Source: FEN-1297 sp046704255 (GTDB taxonomy: Bacteria; Bacteroidota; Ignavibacteria; Ignavibacteriales; Ignavibacteriaceae). From it: a stretch of DNA of 26,088 nucleotides. This document shows, in pieces, positions 1-6,462 of the stretch (position 1 is the stretch's first letter; each line of letters opens with the position of its first letter). The stretch is taken from assembly GCA_046704255.1 (NCBI GenBank), contig JBJKSH010000136.1, forward strand, positions 1 through 26,088. Reading direction: 5' to 3'. The notes below the pieces were generated by a model. The model made no database searches, had not been told where the DNA came from, and saw only the letters and a list, made by a program, of their open reading frames with translations. Position numbers and translations under genes: made by a program.

Positions 1-96
1 AAAAGCAGGTTCGGTTTATTGAGTCATCATGGTAAGTTACTTTGAATCTATAATAAGCTTTACGGAAGCAACAAGTAAAATTGTAATTAAAAAATT

Positions 97-279
97 TTAA
101 TGCTCGGAGTGAATGATTATTTCAAATCCTTTCTGCGGGCTTTCTATTAGCAGTCCCATTATTTTGAATAAGTCGATATTAAAAATTCTTTCCCTTAAAT
201 ACGAACCGCAACTTTTACAAATCAATCCGTAAAACGGATTTTCATCTTTACAGTTTTTGCAGGTAATCGTGTTTTTCAT
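97..279 (-). CDS. Short zinc-ribbon protein, probably the truncated N-terminus of a zinc-ribbon/Yip1-like membrane protein
   Basis: A 60-residue reading frame with two CxxC knuckles (CKNC at residues 7-10, CKSC at 21-24), which is a zinc-ribbon pattern. Its ATG overlaps the TGA of the DUF5683 gene (ATGA), so it is translationally coupled and ends the parAB run. The frame stops at TAA (97-99) just after ...IIIHSEH. Reading through that codon gives a further 19 residues beginning NFLITILLVASVK, a strongly hydrophobic stretch that looks like the start of a membrane segment, before a second in-frame TAA at 37-39. From memory of the family, zinc-ribbon plus Yip1-like membrane proteins commonly continue with a Lys after a similar SEH, so AAA to TAA would explain the stop. 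Either this is a decaying gene or a short soluble remnant is still made. The function is unknown. Confidence 0.5.
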   Translation of the reverse strand: MKNTITCKNCKDENPFYGLICKSCGSYLRERIFNIDLFKIMGLLIESPQKGFEIIIHSEH

Positions 280-782
280 TTTAAATTTATCCTCATGTTT
301 AACATGGGAGAATTTGTTAATGTATTTTGTTTTACCGAAAAATCAAATAGCTCTGCATCTACATAAGCATCTACAAGGTTTAATACATAAGCCAACCCAA
401 AATAGATTGCAAATAAATCCCGTTGGTCTTGATATTGTGTTTTATAACCTAGATACTCAGAATTGCCGGTTTGATTATATAAATCCTGAAGCTGCTTATA
501 AAATTTATTATTTTGATACCACTCGTATCCAAGCCAGCCAAGCACACCCCACACAACAGGAATTTTCAAATAAGAATGATTATAGAATTGCCCCCATCCC
601 GGAAGGATGGCACTTCTAAGTACTGCACCCCAGGGAGATTTTTGCATAACAAAAGTTGTATCTCCTTTTGAAGTAGTATTACTTTGCGCCGAATCTTGCT
701 GCGAATATCCAACTTGCAGCAGTAAGAATGCAATAATGGAAATTTTAATTAAATGTTTTATCAATGATTTCAAACAGTTCAA
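276..782 (-). CDS. DUF5683 domain membrane protein
   Basis: The protein has about 168 residues. A hydrophobic leader (IIAFLLLQVGYSQQ, residues about 16-29) looks like a signal peptide or anchor. A DUF5683-like block follows, beginning around MQKSPWGAVLRSAILPGWGQFYN (residues 46-68), then two hydrophobic stretches (about 73-88 and 124-140). The ILPGWGQFYN signature is what I recognise. The role of the family is not established. In Bacteroidota-like genomes it often lies directly after parB, as here, where the gene overlaps the end of parB by 38 nt. There is no ATG at the front. The first candidates are TTG codons at 782, 773 and 764, none with a clear Shine-Dalgarno site, so the start is uncertain by a few residues. 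Confidence 0.75.
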   Translation of the reverse strand: MNCLKSLIKHLIKISIIAFLLLQVGYSQQDSAQSNTTSKGDTTFVMQKSPWGAVLRSAILPGWGQFYNHSYLKIPVVWGVLGWLGYEWYQNNKFYKQLQDLYNQTGNSEYLGYKTQYQDQRDLFAIYFGLAYVLNLVDAYVDAELFDFSVKQNTLTNSPMLNMRINLK

Positions 783-1689
783 ATAATCGTTCTAATTCAT
801 CGTTTGAATAGAATTCAATAATTACTTCACCGGAGCCGTCTTGTTTTTGCTTACAAGTTACTTTTGTACCGAATGTTTTTCGCAGCTTGTCTTCTACTTC
901 ATTTAAACTTGCAGAATTTATATTATTCTTAATTGTAAACGAAGGTGCACGTTTACCGGAACCTAAAGGTTTTAATAATTTCTTTACAAGGTTTTCTACT
1001 TTCCTTACGGAAAGATTCCCATCAATTATTTTTTTCAATGCTTCAAGCTGCAATGCTTCCGTGGGCAGGTTTATAAGGGCTCTGGCATGCCCCATAGATA
1101 ATTCTTCTTTTATTAAACTTTGCTGAATTTGTTCCGGTAGTTTTAACAGCCTAATGGAGTTGGCTACTGTTGACCTGTCTTTACCGACTTTTTCGGCTAT
1201 CTCTTCCTGTGTAAGATGGCATTCATCCATCAGTCTTTTATATGCAAGTCCAACTTCAATAGGGTTTAATTTTTCGCGTTGAATATTTTCAATTAAAGCC
1301 AATGCCAGCATAGTTTCCGGTGCGTCAACTTTTATTATATATGCCGGAATTTCTTTGTAGCCGATATCCTTGCATGCTTTTAATCTTCTTTCGCCGGAAA
1401 TAAGCTCGAATTTTTTATGATCAATTCTCCTTACTGTAATCGGTTGAATTAAGCCGTTGGACAAAATAGATTTCTTCAGTTCTTCAAATGCTTCCGGTTC
1501 AAAACTAATCCTTGGCTGGTACGGATTGGGAGAAATTGTTTCCACCGGTATTTTGGCAAGTACATCAATTTGAACGCCGTCGTCTTTATTTATTTCGCTG
1601 AAATTTAAAGGTGTACCTGTTGTTTGATAGCTTTGTTGATTTATCAAAGCATCAAGCCCCCTTCCAAGTCCGGATTTAAATTTGCCCAT
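745..1689 (-). CDS. parB: Chromosome-partitioning protein ParB
   Basis: A 314-residue ParB/Spo0J. The N-terminal leader GLGRGLDALI (residues 8-17) is typical of chromosomal ParB and recruits ParA. The ParB/Sulfiredoxin-like CTP-binding domain follows, with NPYQPR (55-60) and the GERR motif at 99-102. A helix-turn-helix segment starts around LTQEEIAEKVGKDRSTVAN, and a C-terminal dimerisation domain ends the protein. ParB binds parS sites, loads as a CTP-dependent clamp and works with ParA in origin segregation. The ATG lies 2 nt after the parA stop with no obvious Shine-Dalgarno site, so translation is probably coupled. I saw no palindromic parS-like site (GTTTCACGTGAAAC type) in the window. 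Confidence 0.95.
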   Translation of the reverse strand: MGKFKSGLGRGLDALINQQSYQTTGTPLNFSEINKDDGVQIDVLAKIPVETISPNPYQPRISFEPEAFEELKKSILSNGLIQPITVRRIDHKKFELISGERRLKACKDIGYKEIPAYIIKVDAPETMLALALIENIQREKLNPIEVGLAYKRLMDECHLTQEEIAEKVGKDRSTVANSIRLLKLPEQIQQSLIKEELSMGHARALINLPTEALQLEALKKIIDGNLSVRKVENLVKKLLKPLGSGKRAPSFTIKNNINSASLNEVEDKLRKTFGTKVTCKQKQDGSGEVIIEFYSNDELERLFELFEIIDKTFN

Positions 1690-1691
1690 AT

Positions 1692-2468
1692 TTATTCTGT
1701 TTTAATTTCGGTTGAATTTCTTTCCAATAATTCGGAAGCAAGTGCAATATAATTTTGAGAACCTGTAGAAATAGCATCATAAAGAATAACAGGCTTGCCG
1801 AAACTTGGAGCTTCCGAAATTCTTACATTACGGTGTATTATTGTTTTAAAAACTTTTTCGCCAAAGTATTTTCTTACTTCCTCTGCAACCTGCTGGGAAA
1901 GTCTTAGGCGAACATCGTACATCGTTAGCAGCACTCCTTCTATATTTAACATTTTATTGAAGTGCTGCTTAACTATATTTATTGTATTTAACAATTGACC
2001 CAGCCCCTCTAAGGCAAAATATTCGCACTGAACCGGTATTAAAACCGAGTTTGAAGCAGTTAAAGAATTTAATGTTAGAAGCCCTAAAGAAGGCGGGCAA
2101 TCTATTATTACAAAATCGTAATTATCCTTTACTTTAATAATTGCCTCGGTTAAAAGACGTTCTCTATTTTGTAAATCTACCATTTCAATTTCTGCGCCGA
2201 CAAGATTTATATTGGAAGGTAATATATCCAGATGCGGCAAATAACTGTTTACTATTACATTTTCTATTCCTTCGGTACCAATTAAAACTTCATAAACGGA
2301 CGGATTATGATTTGTAATACTTAAGCCCGAAGAAGAATTCGACTGCGGATCAATATCTATCAGCAGTGTTTTTTTTTCGGCGGCAGCCAAAGACGACGAT
2401 AAATTAATTGCGGTTGTAGTTTTACCTACTCCGCCTTTTTGATTAGCTATTGATATTACTTTTGCCAT
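1692..2468 (-). CDS. parA: Chromosome-partitioning ATPase ParA (Soj type)
   Basis: The deviant Walker A motif KGGVGKTT (residues 11-18) with its signature lysine, the switch region IDIDPQSN, and the Walker B-like VIIDCPPSLG mark a ParA/MinD-family P-loop ATPase. At about 258 residues it has the size of chromosomal Soj. I chose the ATG at 2468 because the protein then begins MAKVISIANQKGG as in other ParA proteins. A GTG at 2510 would add 14 residues of non-family sequence, and a perfect TATAAT lies immediately upstream of that GTG. ParA binds DNA non-specifically as an ATP dimer, and ParB stimulates its ATPase. It is followed at once by parB. Confidence 0.95.
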   Translation of the reverse strand: MAKVISIANQKGGVGKTTTAINLSSSLAAAEKKTLLIDIDPQSNSSSGLSITNHNPSVYEVLIGTEGIENVIVNSYLPHLDILPSNINLVGAEIEMVDLQNRERLLTEAIIKVKDNYDFVIIDCPPSLGLLTLNSLTASNSVLIPVQCEYFALEGLGQLLNTINIVKQHFNKMLNIEGVLLTMYDVRLRLSQQVAEEVRKYFGEKVFKTIIHRNVRISEAPSFGKPVILYDAISTGSQNYIALASELLERNSTEIKTE

Positions 2469-2515
2469 TAATTTTTTAGGAACTATAATTAGAACAATTA
2501 CTTTTATCACCAGAA

Positions 2516-2521
2516 ATTATA
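2516..2521 (-). promoter_or_regulatory. Candidate -10 element for parAB
   Basis: On the minus strand this reads TATAAT, 47 nt before the parA ATG, in the 102-bp gap between the UPF0173 gene and parA. The -35 region at normal spacing is not a good match (TATTTA-like). A small inverted repeat (CACCGGA / TCTGGTG) flanks the hexamer. The hexamer could be chance in sequence this AT-rich. Confidence 0.3.
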
Positions 2522-2570
2522 ATCCGGTGCATTAAGATAAATATTATTAAAGTATTTTCATAAAATAATT

Positions 2571-3248
2571 TTACAGTTCAATTTCTTCACCGAATTTCAT
2601 TACAAGGCACTTTTTGCCGAGGCTTTCTACTTTTTTCTTAAATTCCATAGGGTCTGTTTGTATAACCGGAAAGGTATTGTAATGCATTGGTATTGCAACC
2701 CCGGGATTTACAAACTCTACGGCTTTTACGGCATCAGTTATTCCCATTGTAAAATTGTCTCCTATCGGAAGAAGCATATAATCGATAGGAGTAATCTCGC
2801 CAATCAGCTTCATATCGTAAAACAAACCAGTATCCCCGGTATGATAAATATTTTTACCCCCGGCCGATAGAATTATTCCTGCCGGTTCACCGGCATATCC
2901 GCCCTCCGGGGTTTGAGAGCCATGATGTGCAATTGTAAATTTTACTCTTCCGAATTCAAAATTATAACCGCCGCCGATGTGCATATTATGCGCTTTGAAT
3001 CCTTTGCTGCTGCAGTAATCGGCAAGTTCGTTAACACAAATAAATGTTGAACCGGATTTCGCGGCAATTTTAAATGCATCGCCAATATGATCGCCGTGTG
3101 CATGGCTTAAAATAATATAATCTGCATTTACATCTTCGGATTTAACCGGTGAATTTGGATTATTATCCAGGAACGGATCTATTAAAATTGTTTTTCCGTT
3201 GTCTGCCGTTACCTGAAAAGCCGAATGACCGAAATATTTTAGTTTCAT
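2571..3248 (-). CDS. Metal-dependent hydrolase, UPF0173 family (metallo-beta-lactamase fold)
   Basis: A 225-residue metallo-beta-lactamase-fold protein of the UPF0173/YtkL type. The metal-binding signature HAHGDH lies at residues 49-54, followed by the family motifs IAHHGSQTPEGG, YHTGDTG and PMHYNTFP that complete the dinuclear metal site. The length is normal for the family. It is cytoplasmic with no signal peptide. The physiological substrate of UPF0173 proteins is not known to me. The start is firm: a GGAGG Shine-Dalgarno at 3254-3258 precedes the ATG by 5 nt. The gene lies 15 nt after the CHAD gene and in the same direction. Confidence 0.9.
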   Translation of the reverse strand: MKLKYFGHSAFQVTADNGKTILIDPFLDNNPNSPVKSEDVNADYIILSHAHGDHIGDAFKIAAKSGSTFICVNELADYCSSKGFKAHNMHIGGGYNFEFGRVKFTIAHHGSQTPEGGYAGEPAGIILSAGGKNIYHTGDTGLFYDMKLIGEITPIDYMLLPIGDNFTMGITDAVKAVEFVNPGVAIPMHYNTFPVIQTDPMEFKKKVESLGKKCLVMKFGEEIEL

Positions 3249-3263
3249 AACATCCTCCGTGAT

Positions 3264-3725
3264 TTAATTTAATAATTTCGTAAAATCTTTTAAAGATTTA
3301 CTATGAATGAATTTTAATAACTCCAACTTTAACTTTTGGTTTATCTCCTTTTTCTTTTCATTAATTTTAATACTTGCCACATCATAAATCGGAATTTTGT
3401 TATCCGGAGTTATCAAATTTATATTCTGCTCTAAAACGTCAAGGTCTCTTTTGCTGCCCGTAAGATCCTGAAGAACAGAAATATTTTTATAGAATGATAA
3501 GAATTTCTTTTTATCAAAGCAAATATCGAAAATTTCCATGTTGTATCTTAAGCGCCTTAAGGAAATTCTAACTTCATGAAGGTTTTCTACAGTTTCATCC
3601 TGAAAAAATATTTGAATTGAAGACAGAAGTGAATTCAATCTTTGTGATAATACAATAACGGCAAACCCTGCTAAATCCTTATTATTTTTTACACCTTTAA
3701 TTTTCCATTTTTTTTGTTTAGCCAT
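3264..3725 (-). CDS. Short CHAD-domain protein
   Basis: A 153-residue, lysine-rich, all-helical protein. The CHAD signature is clear: HEVRISLRRLRYNMEIF starting at His50, then QDLTGSKRDLDVLEQN. CHAD domains (conserved histidine alpha-helical domain) bind polyphosphate through conserved basic residues. Full CHAD domains usually run to about 250-300 residues as two four-helix halves. This protein has only about one half, with a degenerate lysine-rich C-terminus, so it is either a half-size version that would have to dimerise or a shortened gene. There is no adjacent CYTH or polyphosphate kinase gene. It sits 30 nt after the GT2 gene, with no clear Shine-Dalgarno site. Confidence 0.75.
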   Translation of the reverse strand: MAKQKKWKIKGVKNNKDLAGFAVIVLSQRLNSLLSSIQIFFQDETVENLHEVRISLRRLRYNMEIFDICFDKKKFLSFYKNISVLQDLTGSKRDLDVLEQNINLITPDNKIPIYDVASIKINEKKKEINQKLKLELLKFIHSKSLKDFTKLLN

Positions 3726-3755
3726 CTTAACATACTGTTTTAATTAATTATAAAT

Positions 3756-4424
3756 TTAAATCATCATCACTTTTATGAAACCCGTAATTGCCTGAATAGG
3801 TTTCATTTTACTATTTTCATTTCCGTAAATTGTTTTAACCGGAATAAACCCAATCGTATAATTTTTCCTTGCAGCGTAAACAAGAATTTCACTTTCAGCT
3901 TCAAAGCCTTTGTAGCCGGGTAAAATATCTTTAAGTATAACCGTCCTGTAAATTCTAAATCCGCATTGTGTATCGTACAATTTATTCTTTGTCTTTTTAC
4001 CCAGCAAATAAGATGTTAACGTATTACTCAATATCCTTTGGACCGGCATATTTTTTTTGTCAAACATCCTGTTGCCTATAACAATATCAAAATTTCTAGC
4101 AGCAGATAAAAAGGATGGAATATATTCGGGTTTATGCTGAAAATCAGCATCAAGAGTAATAGTATAAGAAAAATTTCTTTTAATACTTTCCTTAAAACCT
4201 GCGCTTAAGGCAAATCCTTTGCCGTTATTTTTATTAAAAGAAATTAAAACAATCTTTTCATCATTTTGAATTTTTGCAACCGAGTTATCTGTCGAACCGT
4301 CGTTAACGGCAATAACCAGGTTTACATAAGGAATTGTTTGATGAATAATTTCATTTATGGTATTGCATTCATTAAAAAAAGGAATAATTGCACAAACATT
4401 ATTTTGATTTGAATATTTGTTCAA
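3756..4424 (-). CDS. Family 2 glycosyltransferase (polyprenyl-phosphate sugar transferase-like)
   Basis: A GT-A-fold glycosyltransferase of 222 residues. CAIIPFFNE (11-19) forms the nucleotide-sugar binding strand, VNDGSTD (40-46) follows, and the metal-binding DxD is at D92-A-D94 (LDADFQH). DTQCGFRIYR and FEAESEILVYA are typical of DPM1-like enzymes that load a sugar on a lipid phosphate. There is no C-terminal membrane anchor, only a weakly hydrophobic end. The start must be TTG at 4424: an in-frame stop lies just upstream and no ATG precedes the domain. A GAGGA Shine-Dalgarno at 4429-4433 supports it. The gene overlaps the end of cdaA by 26 nt. The donor and acceptor cannot be read from the sequence. 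Confidence 0.85.
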   Translation of the reverse strand: MNKYSNQNNVCAIIPFFNECNTINEIIHQTIPYVNLVIAVNDGSTDNSVAKIQNDEKIVLISFNKNNGKGFALSAGFKESIKRNFSYTITLDADFQHKPEYIPSFLSAARNFDIVIGNRMFDKKNMPVQRILSNTLTSYLLGKKTKNKLYDTQCGFRIYRTVILKDILPGYKGFEAESEILVYAARKNYTIGFIPVKTIYGNENSKMKPIQAITGFIKVMMI

Positions 4425-5217
4425 ATATTCCTCGCCAGCCTTCTACAACGGGATTTTTTACTGCCAGCCTTAACCTATTGACCAAAGCTTCCTTAGAAAG
4501 GCCCTTGGTAAGCTTTCCGTCTTCTGCCAGTGAAATACTACCTGATTCTTCGGAAACTATAATGCTTAGAACATCAGCTTGTTCCGTAATACCTAAACCG
4601 GCTCTGTGCCGCATTCCCAAATGTTCTTCATTAACCATAGTAGTTGTGGAAAGCGGAAGGGTGCATCCCGCCGCTTCTATTGTTTCATTCTTAACAATAA
4701 CTGCTCCGTCATGTAAAGGCGAACGCGGGTAAAATATAGAACCGAGTAAAGCAGAACTCAGCCGGGCATTCATTATTTCGCCTGTTTCCGTGAAGCCTCT
4801 AATACCTGAGGAACGCACAACAATAATTAATGCACCGTGCTGCCGCTGCGATAGCTCGAACGCCGCTTCTGCAAGTATTTGAACTGCCTGCGGTGAATCC
4901 GGTTTAACAAACAGCCTAAAGAAAGGATTTCTTGCAAGCATAACCAGCAGCCTCCTTATTTCCGGCTGAAATAAAATTACAAATGCAATTACCCAGATAT
5001 CCGTTATTAATTTTAACAGCCAGCTTAATACTTTTAAATTTGCCGCCTGGGCTGCAAATGATAATAAAAGTACGAGCATTAAACCTACAAATATTTGAGC
5101 GGCAATAGTACCCCTTAACAGCGTATAAAGTTTGTATATTATAAATGTTACTATTGCAATATCTATAAGATCAGTAAATGTAACAGTAAGAAATCCGATT
5201 CTAAAAATGTCAAACAT
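4399..5217 (-). CDS. cdaA: Diadenylate cyclase CdaA (c-di-AMP synthase)
   Basis: A 272-residue membrane-bound diadenylate cyclase of the CdaA/DacA class. Three N-terminal hydrophobic segments (about residues 14-30, 39-57 and 65-83) precede a DisA_N/DAC catalytic domain. The catalytic DGA is D170-A172 within SPLHDGAVIV, and the RHR motif is R203-R205 within GMRHRAGLG. Both are intact, so activity is expected: two ATP to c-di-AMP plus pyrophosphate. It starts 11 nt after folP, an arrangement I recall as common in Bacteroidota-like genomes (elsewhere cdaA pairs with cdaR and glmM, absent here). The K+ transporter gene kup lies two genes upstream on the same strand. c-di-AMP is a known regulator of K+ uptake. 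Confidence 0.95.
   Translation of the reverse strand: MFDIFRIGFLTVTFTDLIDIAIVTFIIYKLYTLLRGTIAAQIFVGLMLVLLLSFAAQAANLKVLSWLLKLITDIWVIAFVILFQPEIRRLLVMLARNPFFRLFVKPDSPQAVQILAEAAFELSQRQHGALIIVVRSSGIRGFTETGEIMNARLSSALLGSIFYPRSPLHDGAVIVKNETIEAAGCTLPLSTTTMVNEEHLGMRHRAGLGITEQADVLSIIVSEESGSISLAEDGKLTKGLSKEALVNRLRLAVKNPVVEGWRGIFEQIFKSK
4429..4433 (-). promoter_or_regulatory. Ribosome binding site deciding a TTG start (GT2 gene)
   Basis: The minus strand reads GAGGA, 4 nt before the TTG at 4424. It lies inside the 3' end of cdaA and is the only start signal between an upstream in-frame stop and the glycosyltransferase domain. Confidence 0.6.
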
Positions 5218-5228
5218 AGATTAACTCT

Positions 5229-6386
5229 TCAACAAAGTATATTTAGTAATTTACATACTTGAACACCGTATTTAACATTATGGGTACGAATAATTCTTGC
5301 GCCGTTTTTTATAGCAATAGACTCAACGGATACTGTTGCAGCATCTCTATCCGTAACATCCAGGTTTAAATATTTTCCTATAAATGATTTCCTGGAAACA
5401 CCAATAACAACCGGAAAGCCGAGGCTCTTAAAATCTTCCAGCCTTTGAATTAATTCATAATTATCTTCCGTTCTTTTGCCGAAACCAATACCCGGATCAA
5501 CAAAAATATTTTTTATGCCGTATTTAACCGCATCGGCGGTTTTATAGTAAAAGTAATTATAAATTTCGTTAACAACATCGTCATAATACGGATTTTTCTG
5601 CATATCTTTTGGGGTACCTTTCATGTGCATTAAAATTAACGAAGCGTTATATTTTTTTACAACATCCGCAATTCCCGGTTCATAAGTTAATGAACTTATA
5701 TCATTTACAATTTTAGCACCGGCTTTAAGTGCTTCTCCGGCAACATTTTTCTTTGTTGTATCTATGGAAATAATTGCATCGGGACGGCTAAGTAATATTT
5801 TATTAATAACGGGAATAACTCTTTCAAGTTCTTCGCTTTCGTTTACAGTTACCGAACCCGGCCTGGTAGATTCGCCGCCTACATCGATAATGTCCGCACC
5901 TTCATCAATCATTTCAATTCCGTGCTTAGCCGCATCGCTTGTGTTGAAATATAATCCGCCGTCTGAAAATGAATCCGGAGTTACGTTTAATATTCCCATA
6001 ACATAAGAAGAACCGAACTTAAATTCCCTGGAACCTATTTTATAAACTTTGGAATAATATCCTTCAAAATTTTTTATAACGTTTGTAATTTTATAACCAA
6101 GGTCTTCATCACCTATGGAAAGAATTTTCCTGGAAATTTCTTTTATATTCCAGAGAGACCCGGGAATAAATAAATTAGTGGTTTTATTATTTTCATCATT
6201 GCTTTTATAACAAATTTCATTTTCACCTAGAACAATTTTTTGAACGCTCCCTGCAATCTTTGCAGGCATATCTCTAAGCTCAAGAGCAATAAGATGGGGC
6301 TGGTAAACTTCCCTGTAAATTTTATAAATGCTGCTGTATTTTTTAAAAATATCATTAGAAGACAAGTTAATAATTTGGATTATCAA
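5229..6386 (-). CDS. folP: Dihydropteroate synthase with an N-terminal extension
   Basis: The TIM-barrel enzyme of folate synthesis, joining 6-hydroxymethyl-dihydropterin pyrophosphate to p-aminobenzoate. The signature YVMGILNVTPDSFSDGG starts at residue 128, followed by GADIIDVGGESTRPGS, INDISS, LMHMKGTP, FVDPGIGFGK, GVSRKSF and a C-terminal RTHNV. All are normal, and the catalytic part (about 128-385) is the usual size. The first 120 or so residues are an extra domain not found in E. coli FolP. Similar extended forms occur in other phyla, but I cannot name a function. TTG at 6386 is the start, because a GGGAGA Shine-Dalgarno stands 5 nt upstream. It lies 76 nt after kup and 11 nt before cdaA. 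Confidence 0.93.
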   Translation of the reverse strand: MIIQIINLSSNDIFKKYSSIYKIYREVYQPHLIALELRDMPAKIAGSVQKIVLGENEICYKSNDENNKTTNLFIPGSLWNIKEISRKILSIGDEDLGYKITNVIKNFEGYYSKVYKIGSREFKFGSSYVMGILNVTPDSFSDGGLYFNTSDAAKHGIEMIDEGADIIDVGGESTRPGSVTVNESEELERVIPVINKILLSRPDAIISIDTTKKNVAGEALKAGAKIVNDISSLTYEPGIADVVKKYNASLILMHMKGTPKDMQKNPYYDDVVNEIYNYFYYKTADAVKYGIKNIFVDPGIGFGKRTEDNYELIQRLEDFKSLGFPVVIGVSRKSFIGKYLNLDVTDRDAATVSVESIAIKNGARIIRTHNVKYGVQVCKLLNILC

Positions 6387-6391
6387 TTTAT

Positions 6392-6397
6392 TCTCCC
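6392..6397 (-). promoter_or_regulatory. Ribosome binding site deciding a TTG start (folP)
   Basis: The minus strand reads GGGAGA, 5 nt ahead of TTG at 6386. It is one of the best Shine-Dalgarno matches in the window and supports a non-ATG start that includes the N-terminal extension. Confidence 0.65.
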
Positions 6398-6462
6398 ACA
6401 GTTTATTTTAAAATTATCATTCGCCAAAAATCTTTTTAAATGTTATATCAATATACAAAAGA

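Noticed and set aside
257..619. 120-codon plus-strand frame opposite the DUF5683 gene
   Set aside because: It is antisense to a coupled, recognisable gene and has no ribosome binding site or family features.
745..2530. parS sites or a replication origin near parAB
   Set aside because: I looked for the GTTTCACGTGAAAC-type palindrome and DnaA-box clusters and saw none in the window.
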